In this document: piece by piece, positions 26,385-35,202 of the stretch
Numbering within the stretch: position 1 is the first letter of the stretch
Layout: every line of letters begins with the position of its first letter
NCBI GenBank assembly: GCA_001940895.1
Contig: MSGY01000016.1
Coordinates: 1-64,000, forward strand
Source: Christensenellaceae bacterium Phil10
GTDB taxonomy: Bacteria; Bacillota; Clostridia; Christensenellales; CAG-917
DNA: 64,000 bases
Direction: 5' to 3'
The notes under the pieces: model-generated
Told to the model about the DNA's origin: nothing
The model's database searches: none
Seen by the model: only the letters and a program-made list of their open reading frames with translations
Position numbers and translations under genes: made by a program

Positions 26385-26957
26385 ATGAATATTAACGTGC
26401 TTATAGTAGGCGTCGGGGGACAGGGGACGTTGCTTGCCAGCCGCATTCTCGGAAAAATTGCCGAAAACGACGGAAGCGATTGCAAGCTTTCGGAAGTTCA
26501 CGGCATGGCGCAAAGAGGCGGAAGCGTCGTGACGCACGTAAAAGCGGCCGAAAAGGTTTTAAGCCCGATAATCTCGGAAGGCGACGCCGACGTGGTGCTT
26601 GCTTTCGAACAGTTGGAAGCGCTCCGGTACATAAACTATCTTAAACGCGACGGAACGGTAATAGTAAATTCGCAAAAGATATTGCCTATGCCCGTAATTA
26701 CGGGCGCGGAGTTTTATCCCGAAAACGTTACGGACGTTCTGAAAAAAGAATGCCGCTTCGTCATAGAGGTTCCCGCGCTCGAAATAGCCGAAAGCGCGGG
26801 AAATGCAAAAACCGTTAACACGGTGATGTTGGGCGTACTCGCAAAAACGGTGGGGTTACCGTATGAAGAAGTTAAAAAAGCCGTTATCGAAACCGTTCCC
26901 GAAAAAGTCAGAAACGTAAATCTCGAGGCATTTGAGAAAGGATATAATTTTAAATGA
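26385..26957 (+). CDS. iorB: Indolepyruvate:ferredoxin oxidoreductase, beta subunit
   Basis: A 190-residue pyruvate-ferredoxin-oxidoreductase gamma-type domain. It opens with VLIVGVGGQGTLLASRILG and carries SEVHGMAQRGGSVVTHVK, both hallmarks of IorB. It pairs with IorA to complete the CoA-dependent 2-oxoacid oxidoreductase. RBS AAGGAG. It overlaps the second paaK by 4 bases (ATGA), indicating coupled translation. Confidence 0.94.
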   Translation: MNINVLIVGVGGQGTLLASRILGKIAENDGSDCKLSEVHGMAQRGGSVVTHVKAAEKVLSPIISEGDADVVLAFEQLEALRYINYLKRDGTVIVNSQKILPMPVITGAEFYPENVTDVLKKECRFVIEVPALEIAESAGNAKTVNTVMLGVLAKTVGLPYEEVKKAVIETVPEKVRNVNLEAFEKGYNFK

Positions 26958-28255
26958 AATACTATAATAGAGAAATCGAAACGATGAGCCGCGACGGCTT
27001 GTTCGTGTTGCAATCGGAAAGACTCGTAAACGCCGTAAAACGCGTTTACGAAAACGTGCCGTATTATCGCGCGAAGATGGACGCGATAAAACTTAAACCT
27101 TCGGATATTAAAACCATAGCCGATTTACATAAATTGCCTTTTACCGTAAAAACGGATATCCGCGCGAATTATCCTTTCGGCTTGTTCGGAGTCGACAAAA
27201 AACAGGTTGTAAGACTGCACGCTTCGTCGGGTACGACGGGAAAACTGACGGTTACCGGCTATACCAAGCGCGACCTCGAGGACTGGTCGGAGTGTTGCGC
27301 ACGCGCGCTTGTTTCCGCGGGTATAGACGAAAACGACACCGTCCACGTCGCATACGGTTACGGATTGTTTACGGGAGGTCTCGGCCTTCATTACGGCGTT
27401 GAAAGGCTAGGTGCGACCGCCGTACCCGTTTCCAGCGGAAACACTATGCGGCAGATTACGTTGCTTAAAGATTTCGGCGCGACCGCGCTTGCCTGCACGC
27501 CTTCTTACGCGATATATCTTGCGGAAAGCATGAAAGAAGCGGGAGTCGACGTCGACGACCTTATGCTTAAAACGGGTATATTCGGCGCCGAACCCTGGAC
27601 CGAGGAAATGCGCGCTGAAATAGAGAAAAAACTGCATATTAAAGCGTATGATATTTACGGACTTTCGGAAGTCAGCGGTCCGGGCGTCGCGATGGAATGC
27701 TCCGCAAGACGCGGGAAACACGTATACGAAGATTTGTTCTATCCCGAAATCGTCAATCCCGACACGCTCGAGCCGCTTCCTTACGGAGAAAAGGGAGAAC
27801 TCGTTTTTACTACTTTAAACAAAGAATGTCTGCCTCTTATCCGTTACCGGACGCGCGATATCTGCACGCTTTACCTCGAAGAATGCGAATGCGGTCGCAC
27901 GCTCGTCAAAATGGGCAGAATAGAGGGGCGCAGCGACGATATGCTTATAATCCGCGGCGTAAATATTTTCCCGTCGCAGATTGAGACCGTCCTGCTTAAC
28001 ATAGGCGGAATGATAGGCCCGCATTATCAGATTATCGTCGACAGACAGGGAAGTCTCGATACGCTTGAAATTCAGGTTGAACTTTCCGATTACGCCTTTT
28101 CGGACGAAGTGCGGGAAATCGAAAAAGTTAAAGCGCGCGTCGCTCACGATATGCAGTCCATGCTGGGCGTCAGTGCGAAAATAACCATCGTTTCGCCTCA
28201 TTCGCTGCCGAGAAGCGACGGAAAAGCGAAAAGAATAATCGATAAACGCAAATAA
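26954..28255 (+). CDS. paaK: Phenylacetate-CoA ligase (second copy)
   Basis: A 433-residue PaaK family enzyme, clearly related to the first copy but not a recent duplicate. Equivalent motifs are HASSGTTGKLTVTGYT, YGYGLFTGGLGLHYG, YDIYGLSEVSGPG and GRIEGRSDDMLIIRG. Starts with a 4-base overlap on iorB. Two ligases flanking one IOR may serve different aryl acids (for example indole-, phenyl- or hydroxyphenylacetate); this is inference. It ends 13 bases before an ACT-domain gene, a common partner in this gene order. Confidence 0.92.
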   Translation: MKYYNREIETMSRDGLFVLQSERLVNAVKRVYENVPYYRAKMDAIKLKPSDIKTIADLHKLPFTVKTDIRANYPFGLFGVDKKQVVRLHASSGTTGKLTVTGYTKRDLEDWSECCARALVSAGIDENDTVHVAYGYGLFTGGLGLHYGVERLGATAVPVSSGNTMRQITLLKDFGATALACTPSYAIYLAESMKEAGVDVDDLMLKTGIFGAEPWTEEMRAEIEKKLHIKAYDIYGLSEVSGPGVAMECSARRGKHVYEDLFYPEIVNPDTLEPLPYGEKGELVFTTLNKECLPLIRYRTRDICTLYLEECECGRTLVKMGRIEGRSDDMLIIRGVNIFPSQIETVLLNIGGMIGPHYQIIVDRQGSLDTLEIQVELSDYAFSDEVREIEKVKARVAHDMQSMLGVSAKITIVSPHSLPRSDGKAKRIIDKRK

Positions 28256-28268
28256 AGGAGGAAAAACT

Positions 28269-28691
28269 ATGCTGGTTAATCAACTTGCCGTATTTCTCGA
28301 AAACAGAAAAGGCCGTCTGAAAGAATTGGCGGGTGTTCTCGCAAAAGAGAAAATCGACCTGCTTACGCTGTCCATTGCCGACACCGAGGACTTCGGCATC
28401 GTCAGATTTATCACCACGGATAACGACCGCGCGCTCTCGGCGTTGAGAAACGCGGGTTTCACCGTTACCGAAAGCGACCTGATAGGTATTGAAATCGGCG
28501 ACGTTCCCGGCGCTTTGTCAAACGTGCTTAAAGTGCTTGCGGACGGCGATATCGGAATAGAATACCTTTACAGTTACGCCCGCACCGAAGAACAAAAAGC
28601 GATTATTCTCTTTAAGGTAAAAGAGGTCGGTAAAGCGCTTGACGTTCTGTCGCGCGCCGACGTAAGGGTGCTGGACCGCACTCTCGAATGA
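28269..28691 (+). CDS. ACT-domain protein (amino-acid binding)
   Basis: A 140-residue protein built of two ACT domains. The first is at 1-67 (LVNQLAVFLENRKGRLKELA), the second from about 70 (IEIGDVPGALSNVLKVLADG, IEYLYSYA). ACT domains bind amino acids and usually regulate enzymes. Its place just after iorAB and two paaK genes suggests it senses an aromatic amino acid or product for this operon. RBS AAAGGAGG. No enzyme domain is attached. Confidence 0.88.
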   Translation: MLVNQLAVFLENRKGRLKELAGVLAKEKIDLLTLSIADTEDFGIVRFITTDNDRALSALRNAGFTVTESDLIGIEIGDVPGALSNVLKVLADGDIGIEYLYSYARTEEQKAIILFKVKEVGKALDVLSRADVRVLDRTLE

Positions 28692-28692
28692 T

Positions 28693-29244
28693 ATGGATAA
28701 AAAATCGGCAAGAAATCTTGCGAAAGAACGGGTTAAAAGTCTTTCCGACGCCGAAAAACTTATAAAGAGCGCAAAAATTGCGTCTGATTTTACCGATTAT
28801 TTCGTCAGCCGCGGTTTTAAATCGATTTTTATTTATAAATCGGTAAAAAACGAAGTTTCGACGGAAAGCGTTATCGAGGCGCTTTTAAAACGAGGGATAA
28901 AGGTTTTCGTGCCGAAAACTTCGGGAGACGATATGTTCGTTGCCGAAATAAACGATAATACCGAGTATCTGCCGAACGCTTTCGGCATCCCCGAGCCCGT
29001 ATCCGCCGCAACGGAGTTTTACGGCGCGGACGTCAACGTCGTACCCCTCGTCGCTTTTGACGAAAAACTAAACCGACTCGGTCACGGAAAAGGCTATTAC
29101 GACAGATATCTTGCCCGCGCAACGGGAAAAATCTGCGCGTTCGCATTCGGATGTCAGAATACGGCCGCGCTCGAAACCGAAACGCACGACGTTAAAATGC
29201 ATCTGATATTTACCGAAAACGGCGTGCTCGGAGAGGAACGATGA
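28693..29244 (+). CDS. 5-formyltetrahydrofolate cyclo-ligase
   Basis: A 183-residue 5-FTHF cyclo-ligase (YgfA/MTHFS family), which converts 5-formyl-THF with ATP to 5,10-methenyl-THF. Family signs are a basic N-terminus (KKSARNLAKERVKSL), the folate-site region LPNAFGIPEP and the nucleotide motif RLGHGKGYYDRYLAR. It starts 1 base after the ACT gene stop and overlaps rsmD by 4 bases, so it belongs to a long transcript. Confidence 0.92.
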   Translation: MDKKSARNLAKERVKSLSDAEKLIKSAKIASDFTDYFVSRGFKSIFIYKSVKNEVSTESVIEALLKRGIKVFVPKTSGDDMFVAEINDNTEYLPNAFGIPEPVSAATEFYGADVNVVPLVAFDEKLNRLGHGKGYYDRYLARATGKICAFAFGCQNTAALETETHDVKMHLIFTENGVLGEER

Positions 29245-29792
29245 GAATTATTTCGGGAAAATACAGAGGTCGCGCTCTGAAATCGCTGCAAGGCGAAATT
29301 ACGCGTCCGACCACCGACAGAGTAAAGGAATCGCTTTTCGACATAATACAGTTCTGCGTTAAGGACAGCGTCGTGCTCGATTTGTTTGCGGGAAGCGGCG
29401 CGCTCGGCATTGAGTGCCTGTCGCGCGGAGCAAAAAGGGCGGTTTTCTGCGACGTCGATAAAGGCGCGGTCGAAATCGTAAAACAAAATCTTAAAAATAT
29501 CGACGGCAATTATAAAATTTTCAATTGCGATTTCACCCGCGTATTGAAAGCGGGCGATAAATATGATATTATATTTATAGACGCGCCCTACAGAAGCGGT
29601 CTCGCGTATAAAGCGCTTGAATTGATTGTTTCGGAAGGCGTACTCGAAGAGGACGGAATAATATGTTGCGAAAGACTTTTCGAACTTCCAGTCGAAATTC
29701 CGTCGGGACTCGAAAGGCGCGATTCGCGGAAATACGGCATTACGGCGCTGGATTTTATCGGATATGCAAAAAACGGCAGTAATAACGGGTAG
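29241..29792 (+). CDS. rsmD: 16S rRNA (guanine(966)-N2)-methyltransferase RsmD
   Basis: A 183-residue class I methyltransferase. Motif I is VLDLFAGSGALGIECLSRGA; the catalytic motif IV reads IIFIDAPYRSGL, so DAPY replaces the usual DPPY. The N-terminal RIISGKYRGRALKSLQGEITRPTTDRVKE block, shortened here in mention, is a strong family signature. It methylates G966 of 16S rRNA. It overlaps the upstream gene by 4 bases and coaD by 29 bases; rsmD-coaD is a classic Bacillota pair. Confidence 0.93.
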   Translation: MRIISGKYRGRALKSLQGEITRPTTDRVKESLFDIIQFCVKDSVVLDLFAGSGALGIECLSRGAKRAVFCDVDKGAVEIVKQNLKNIDGNYKIFNCDFTRVLKAGDKYDIIFIDAPYRSGLAYKALELIVSEGVLEEDGIICCERLFELPVEIPSGLERRDSRKYGITALDFIGYAKNGSNNG

Positions 29793-30177
29793 TTTCAACC
29801 CCGTAACGAGCGGTCATCTTTTTCTGCTTGAAAAAGGGCTTGAGCTTTTCGACCGCATATATATGGTTATACTCGTCAATCCAGACAAGACGTACCTGAC
29901 GACCGTCGGGGAAAGGTTGGATATGCTTAAAAAAGCCGTCGGAAAATACGATAACGTCGTTGTCGACGCATACGACGGCTACGCCTGCGATTACTGTATA
30001 AAGGTCGGCGCGAAAGTTATGTTGCGCGGCGTGAGAAATCCCGTCGATTTGAATTACGAGCTGGACCTCAGACGACAAAACCTCGAATTTAAAGGTATAG
30101 ACACTATATTACTCGTTTCCGACGATTCGCACCGAAACGTAAGCTCGACTTTCGTAAGGGAACACGGACACGAGTAG
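29764..30177 (+). CDS. coaD: Phosphopantetheine adenylyltransferase, short C-terminus
   Basis: A 137-residue nucleotidyltransferase for the penultimate step of CoA synthesis. Motif GSFNPVTSGH at 9-18 contains the HxGH-type site, and MLRGVRNPVDLNYELDLRRQN is the classic substrate-binding block. The SSTFVRE motif near the end corresponds to the usual ISSS region. The family is normally about 160 residues, so the last helix (some 20 residues) is absent here. There is no sign of a frameshift. The start overlaps rsmD by 29 bases. Enzyme core is intact. Confidence 0.9.
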   Translation: MQKTAVITGSFNPVTSGHLFLLEKGLELFDRIYMVILVNPDKTYLTTVGERLDMLKKAVGKYDNVVVDAYDGYACDYCIKVGAKVMLRGVRNPVDLNYELDLRRQNLEFKGIDTILLVSDDSHRNVSSTFVREHGHE

Positions 30178-30188
30178 GAGGAGTTTTT

Positions 30189-30704
30189 ATGGATAATTTT
30201 ATGCAACTTCTTAACGAACTCGAACAGGTCGTTTCGGGCGCGAAAAAATCGGTATTTTCTTCAAATGACGCCATCGTAAACAGAGCGCAGATGCTTGAAA
30301 TAATCGACCGCATGCGCGAGGCGTATCCCGACGTCATGCGTCAGGCGCAGTTTATTGTCGAAGATTGCGACAACCAGAAACAGCGCGCGCTTGAATACGG
30401 CAACAGAATTATTCAGGAGGCGGAGGCAAGGCGAAATAAACTGCTTGACGAAAGCGATATTTTAAAGCAGGCTACCGCCGAGGCGGAAAGCGTCAGAAAA
30501 GAGGCGTACGAAATGCGCGCACGCGTCGAGTACGACGCAAAATGCAAAATCGACGAGGTGTTGAGCGACAGCGAGGTAACTTTGCGCGACGCGCTTACGC
30601 TTATCCGCAACAACAGGGAAGAATTAAGACAAACGGGGGCAAACGCACCTCAGCAGACGTCCGAGAGCCTGCAATATCAGAATAACGGCAGCGATATAAT
30701 ATAA
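30189..30704 (+). CDS. Coiled-coil protein between coaD and ylbJ, unknown function
   Basis: A 171-residue, highly charged protein with no membrane segment. Residues about 40-150 form a long helical coiled coil (VRKEAYEMRARVEYDAKCKI). It resembles short DivIVA-like or ATPase-subunit-like proteins that often follow coaD in Clostridia. RBS AGGAGGAG. The last residues are Q- and N-rich. Its 3' end overlaps the 3' end of convergent ylbJ by 28 bases, with no terminator between. A structural or scaffold role is possible, but no function is established. Confidence 0.75.
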   Translation: MDNFMQLLNELEQVVSGAKKSVFSSNDAIVNRAQMLEIIDRMREAYPDVMRQAQFIVEDCDNQKQRALEYGNRIIQEAEARRNKLLDESDILKQATAEAESVRKEAYEMRARVEYDAKCKIDEVLSDSEVTLRDALTLIRNNREELRQTGANAPQQTSESLQYQNNGSDII

Positions 30705-31609
30705 GCTATGCCCGCTCCCGCTGCGGCCTGAAAAGTCTTTACGGCAAGATAATAGCGCGCTTTTATTTTCGCTTCCGCAAGAAAGGTCATAGCCTGCAGA
30801 AAAATGCATATTCCGCCAAAAGATACGAGTGCCGTCAACGCGGCAATCATCGTATGTACTTCGGGCGGATTTTTTATTATTTCTTTCGCACCTCTCGTCA
30901 TCTCGAATATTCCCGCCGCAAACGGAGCGGCGTTTCCGAACAGCGTAAAAAAGCCGAGGTCGGAAAGAACGTCGATTAGAAGTCCGAAAATGGCAATCAG
31001 ACCGCCTACCGATAAAATCGAAATAACCGAATCGTTTACGCTTTCGCCGATAAGATTTTCGGGGACGGGTCTCGCGTCGGTTGTTTTAACGTTTTTTGCG
31101 CTTAACGGTTTTACGTTGCAGAAAAGAAGTCCCGTTACGATTGCCGACAAATAATGCGCAATCAGAATAACGACGCTCTGCAATATGTTTTCAAGCATAA
31201 ACGTTCCGATAGTTCCGATTACAAAAAGAGGTGCCGAAGTGCTGCAAAACGAGATTATTTTTTTACTTTCTTCCTCGTTTATAATATTATTTTTGTAAAA
31301 TTCCGAAACGAGTTTCGCGCCTATCGGATAGCCCGAAAGGACGCTCATAAAAAAAACGTAAGCCGAAATTTTCGGGGTTTTAAATAAAAATTTCACCGGT
31401 TTTTCAAAAGTTTTTCCGACGGAATCGGGGAAGCCCAGACCGCTTAAAAGACGTGTAAAAAAGAAAAACGGAAACAGGGCGGGTAATACCGTTGACCAGA
31501 AAAGAATTATGCCGTTTTTAACCGACAAAAGATATCGCGACGGGTTAACAAGAACCGCCGTCATCAGCGACAATACCAAAAATGACGCAAGAAGTTTACG
31601 ATATTTCAC
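30677..31609 (-). CDS. ylbJ: YlbJ-like sporulation integral membrane protein
   Basis: About 310 residues from the GTG at 31609; a longer ATG at 31705 would overlap tmcAL by 65 bases. Neither start has a clear RBS. Multiple membrane helices and the nucleoside-recognition (Gate) pattern are seen: LFWSTVLPALFPFFFFTRLL, MSVLSGYPIGAKLVSEFY and SIISVGG-type segments. YlbJ is needed for spore formation in Bacillus, so its presence hints at sporulation ability or ancestry. It is slightly short for the family (about 400). It lies downstream of tmcAL, a usual neighbour with coaD. Confidence 0.85.
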   Translation of the reverse strand: MKYRKLLASFLVLSLMTAVLVNPSRYLLSVKNGIILFWSTVLPALFPFFFFTRLLSGLGFPDSVGKTFEKPVKFLFKTPKISAYVFFMSVLSGYPIGAKLVSEFYKNNIINEEESKKIISFCSTSAPLFVIGTIGTFMLENILQSVVILIAHYLSAIVTGLLFCNVKPLSAKNVKTTDARPVPENLIGESVNDSVISILSVGGLIAIFGLLIDVLSDLGFFTLFGNAAPFAAGIFEMTRGAKEIIKNPPEVHTMIAALTALVSFGGICIFLQAMTFLAEAKIKARYYLAVKTFQAAAGAGIAYIISLPLF

Positions 31610-31640
31610 GCTAATTTTTATGCGTAAGACGGTGTTTTGA

Positions 31641-32783
31641 TTACTTAATAAACGTTGCGTTGAACGGTTCTCTTGATTTCGATAAGACGGAATAGACGCC
31701 GTCAACGGTATTTTCGAAATACAAAGCGTCTTTTACGGTTTCGGGCAGACTGCCGACGTCTTTGAAATTAACGACGAGGCAACCGTTTTCCGCAAGTAAT
31801 TTCAAAGCGTCTTTTTTGTCGTCCCTTACGGCAAGTACGCGCGCATACGGCGGCGCCGAATAAAAATAATTCATTTTATCCGCGGTGAGTCCGGTAAGGG
31901 CGTAGAGCAATATGCGTTTGATACGCGCCATCGTATATCTTTTCGATTTTACGTTGCGTATAAGCGAATCGTAGTCGTCGCTGATTTCAAGCGCTGATTT
32001 TATGCGGTTTTCGAGGCCTTCCGTCACTTCGGGCAGTCGTTTGATTTCTTCGGTTTTCATTGTGTGCAGTCTGTACTTTATCAAATCGGACATATCGTTA
32101 TTAAAAACGCAATTATTCAAAGATTTTTTCACAAAATCGGGCAAAAAACGGTCGATTTTTTCAAAATTATCTTCAAAAATGCAATTTCTAATTGCCTGAG
32201 CGGACGCAAATTTATTCTCAGTCGAAAGGTCGTTGAAACCCGACTCGCGTTTAATTGTGAAGGAGTCGAAACCGTATTTTTTCGCGCTTTCGATATATTC
32301 GATTGCAAGCGTGTTGTTGGGCGTGAACAAACCTTTTTCGTCAAGAGCCCCGGCGCGCGCTCTTATAAGGGAATTGCCTTCTTTCAGATATGCGCGTATT
32401 TTCTTCTTATCCTCTTCGCTTTCGGAATGCACGGTGGAGGAAAGCCTTTCGAGTTCGTTCAGATTGCCGCTTTCGCTCCCGAACGCAACGGTCAGGCGCT
32501 GTCCGAAACAGGACAATACCTTCATTGCGCCTTCGGCAAATTTTTCGGCGCAGTTTACCGCATAAAAAAACGGAAGTTCGACGACGATATCGGCACCCGC
32601 CTTTATCGCCCACCCGGCGCGGACGTGTTTGTTTTTAACCGTTACGTCTCCGCGCTCGGAGAAGTTACCGCTTAAAATCACGGCGAAAATATCGGGGTTA
32701 ATCGTATTTTTAACCTCGTTTATCAGACGGACGTGCCCGCTGTGCATGGGATTGAATTCCGCAATCGTCGCCGCTATTTTCAT
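31641..32783 (-). CDS. tmcAL: tRNA(Met) cytidine acetate ligase TmcAL
   Basis: A 380-residue nucleotidyltransferase (formerly YlbM). The N-terminal motif ATIAEFNPMHSGHVRLINEV carries the HxGH site. AVILSGNFSERGDVTVKNKH and SESGNLNEL follow the family pattern. It uses acetate and ATP to form N4-acetylcytidine at the wobble base of elongator tRNA-Met. Length fits (about 400). It is divergent from pta, whose product pathway also handles acetate; that link is only suggestive. Confidence 0.92.
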   Translation of the reverse strand: MKIAATIAEFNPMHSGHVRLINEVKNTINPDIFAVILSGNFSERGDVTVKNKHVRAGWAIKAGADIVVELPFFYAVNCAEKFAEGAMKVLSCFGQRLTVAFGSESGNLNELERLSSTVHSESEEDKKKIRAYLKEGNSLIRARAGALDEKGLFTPNNTLAIEYIESAKKYGFDSFTIKRESGFNDLSTENKFASAQAIRNCIFEDNFEKIDRFLPDFVKKSLNNCVFNNDMSDLIKYRLHTMKTEEIKRLPEVTEGLENRIKSALEISDDYDSLIRNVKSKRYTMARIKRILLYALTGLTADKMNYFYSAPPYARVLAVRDDKKDALKLLAENGCLVVNFKDVGSLPETVKDALYFENTVDGVYSVLSKSREPFNATFIK

Positions 32784-32809
32784 TTTTCGTTATTTTTACA
32801 TTAAAGAAG

Positions 32810-32837
32810 TTGATTTTTCCGCATAATATTATATAAT
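32810..32837 (+). promoter_or_regulatory. pta-ackA promoter
   Basis: TTGATT (32810-32815) and TATAAT (32832-32837), spacer 16 bp, 70 bases before the pta start. The 124-base divergent region with tmcAL is AT-rich. Confidence 0.6.
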
Positions 32838-32907
32838 ATTATTGCTGTTTAATTATACACTACGCTGTGAAAATTTCAAAGCAAAATAATTCATTAAAGA
32901 GGCACTT

Positions 32908-33903
32908 ATGAACAAATTTTTGGACGAATTGTATGAAAGAGCGTCAAAGAAAAACAAAACCATCGCACTTGCCGAAGGTTTCGACAAGAGAGCGGTAAAA
33001 GCCGCCGAGCTTCTGACAAAACGCGGAATATGCAAAGTCGTGCTGATAGGCAATCCCGACGAAATCGCGAAAAAGAATCCCGAAATCGACCTTGCCGGCG
33101 TTACCGTCGTCAACCCCGCGACGTGCGATAAAACCGAAGAATACGCAAATCTCCTTTACGAACTGAGAAAAGCCAAAGGTATGACGCCCGAACAGGCGAA
33201 AGAACTCACCTTGAATAATGAAATGTTTTTCGGTACGCTTATGCTTAAATCGGGCGATATCGACGGTCTTGTGGGCGGCGCGGTATTTTCGAGCGCCGAC
33301 GTCCTGAGAAGCGCGTTTCAGGTTATCAAACCCGCGCCCGGAATCAAATCGGTTTCGAGCTGTTTCGTTATCGTGCCTCCCGAGGGCAACACCGTTACCG
33401 ACGCGCCCGCAATGATTTTTGCCGACTGCGCCGTCATTCCCGAGCCCGACGAAAACCAACTTGCCGATATAGCGATTGCGGCCGCCGAAAGCGCGAGAAA
33501 CATTATAGGTATCGAGCCTAAGGTCGCCATGCTTTCCTTCTCGACGAAAGGAAGTGCGAAGCACGAACGCGTCGACAAGGTTAAAAACGCACTGGCTATA
33601 GTAAAAGAGCAGGCTCCCGACCTTGACGTCGACGGAGAAATGCAGCTTGACGCCGCGGTCGTTCCCGCGGTTGCCGCGCAGAAAGCGCCCGAAAGCAAAG
33701 TTGCCGGTCAGGCAAACGTACTCGTATTCCCCAACCTCGAAGCCGGAAATATCGGATATAAAATCGCACAGCGTTTCGGCGGTTGTATGGCAATCGGTCC
33801 CGTTATGCAGGGCATTGCGAAACCCGTAAACGACCTGTCGAGAGGTTGTGTCGCCGAAGATATAGTGGCCGCCGCCGCCATCACAGCCTTGCAGGCAAAA
33901 TAA
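32908..33903 (+). CDS. pta: Phosphate acetyltransferase
   Basis: A 331-residue Pta of the short class, converting acetyl-CoA and phosphate to acetyl phosphate. Signatures are [19 protein letters not shown] at the N-terminus, [38 protein letters not shown] and [20 protein letters not shown]. No regulatory N-terminal domain is present. ackA follows 13 bases later, so the two form the acetate-producing, ATP-yielding branch of fermentation. The RBS is AAAGAGG. Confidence 0.95.
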   Translation: MNKFLDELYERASKKNKTIALAEGFDKRAVKAAELLTKRGICKVVLIGNPDEIAKKNPEIDLAGVTVVNPATCDKTEEYANLLYELRKAKGMTPEQAKELTLNNEMFFGTLMLKSGDIDGLVGGAVFSSADVLRSAFQVIKPAPGIKSVSSCFVIVPPEGNTVTDAPAMIFADCAVIPEPDENQLADIAIAAAESARNIIGIEPKVAMLSFSTKGSAKHERVDKVKNALAIVKEQAPDLDVDGEMQLDAAVVPAVAAQKAPESKVAGQANVLVFPNLEAGNIGYKIAQRFGGCMAIGPVMQGIAKPVNDLSRGCVAEDIVAAAAITALQAK

Positions 33904-33916
33904 GAGAGGGCGCGAT

Positions 33917-35116
33917 ATGAAAATTCTTGTTGTAAACGCCGGTAGCAGTTCTCTTAAATACCAGCTTATCGATATGAATAACGAGGAAGTAATCGCAAAA
34001 GGTCTTTGCGAACGCATTACGATGGACGGCTCCCTCCTTACTCAAACCGCAAAAGGAAAACAAAAAATCGTTATCGAAAGTCCTATGCCCACTCATAAAG
34101 AGGCAATGGAACTCGTGCTTAAAGCGCTGCTCGACAAAGATAACGGCGCTATTAAAAGCGTAAAAGAAATCAGCGCGGTAGGACATCGCGTTCTTCACAG
34201 CGGCGAAGATTTCAAATGCAGCGTGGTCGTGGACGACAACGTTATTGCGAAGTGCAAGAAAAACATCGACCTCGGTCCTCTGCATATGCCCGGCAATATT
34301 TCCTGCGTCGAGGCCTGTCGCGAGGTTATGGACGTGCCCATGGTGCTGGTATTCGATACAACTTTCCACGCAACTATGCCTCAGAAAGCATATATGTACG
34401 GCATTCCTTACGAACTTTACGAACAGTACAAAGTCAGAAAATACGGTTTTCACGGCACTTCGCATAAATACATTACGGGCGAGGCCGCAAAGTGGCTCGG
34501 AGGCAATAAGCGTCTTATAATCTGCCATCTCGGAAACGGAAGTTCTCTTTCGGCGGTAAAGGACGGAAAATGCGTTGATACCACGATGGGATTTACTCCT
34601 CTCGAAGGCGTAATGATGGGTACGCGAAGCGGCGATATCGACCCTGCCGCCATCGAATATATCGGCGCAAAACTCAACAAAAATCTGCCCGAAATGGTGC
34701 AATTTTTAAATAAAAAATGCGGTATGCTCGGCGTAAGCGGTATCAGCAGCGATTGTCGCGACGTTACGACCGCCGCGGAAGAAGGCAACGAAAGGGCGAT
34801 ACTCACCCTCGATATGGTCGGATACCGCATCAAAAAATACGTCGGCGCATTTGCGGCCGTTCTGGGCGGAGTAGACGCAATAATCTTTACGGGCGGAATT
34901 GGCGAACACAGTCCCGAAATCCGTGAAAGAGTTATGGAGGGAACGGAGTATCTCGGCGTCGATTTCGATTTCGAGCTTAACAAACATCCCGATAAATCCG
35001 ACGTTTCCGTTTTGTCTAAACCGTCGTCGAAAGTCAAAGTCGCGATTATCCCCACCAACGAGGAACTCGTCATTGCGAGAGAAACCAAAGAACTTACCGC
35101 AAATCTCGTCAAATAA
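33917..35116 (+). CDS. ackA: Acetate kinase
   Basis: A 399-residue ASKHA-fold kinase making ATP from acetyl phosphate. N-terminal VVNAGSSSLKYQLIDM, middle DTTFHATMPQKAYMYGIPYE and TTMGFTPLEGVMMGTRSGDI, and C-terminal IIFTGGIGEHSPEIRERV are family signatures and include the catalytic arginine and glutamate regions. It is second in the pta-ackA operon and full length for the family. Confidence 0.96.
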   Translation: MKILVVNAGSSSLKYQLIDMNNEEVIAKGLCERITMDGSLLTQTAKGKQKIVIESPMPTHKEAMELVLKALLDKDNGAIKSVKEISAVGHRVLHSGEDFKCSVVVDDNVIAKCKKNIDLGPLHMPGNISCVEACREVMDVPMVLVFDTTFHATMPQKAYMYGIPYELYEQYKVRKYGFHGTSHKYITGEAAKWLGGNKRLIICHLGNGSSLSAVKDGKCVDTTMGFTPLEGVMMGTRSGDIDPAAIEYIGAKLNKNLPEMVQFLNKKCGMLGVSGISSDCRDVTTAAEEGNERAILTLDMVGYRIKKYVGAFAAVLGGVDAIIFTGGIGEHSPEIRERVMEGTEYLGVDFDFELNKHPDKSDVSVLSKPSSKVKVAIIPTNEELVIARETKELTANLVK

Positions 35117-35149
35117 GTGGATTTCGGGCGGTTTATTGGCCTTTTTCGA

Positions 35150-35178
35150 TTGACAAACATTGTTAATATATATATAAT
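35150..35178 (+). promoter_or_regulatory. Promoter of yceD-rpmF
   Basis: Consensus TTGACA (35150-35155) and TATAAT (35173-35178), spacer 17 bp, 25 bases before the gene. Confidence 0.85.
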
Positions 35179-35202
35179 TTTAATGTTTTACGGGTATAAG
35201 AA

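Noticed and set aside
25433-26485. 350-codon minus-strand ORF opposite iorA and iorB
   Set aside because: It spans the end of one clear gene and the start of another and its product is rich in R, H and F with no domain pattern; a shadow frame.
32944-34017. 357-codon minus-strand ORF opposite pta and ackA
   Set aside because: Overlaps two full-length essential-type genes; no start signals.
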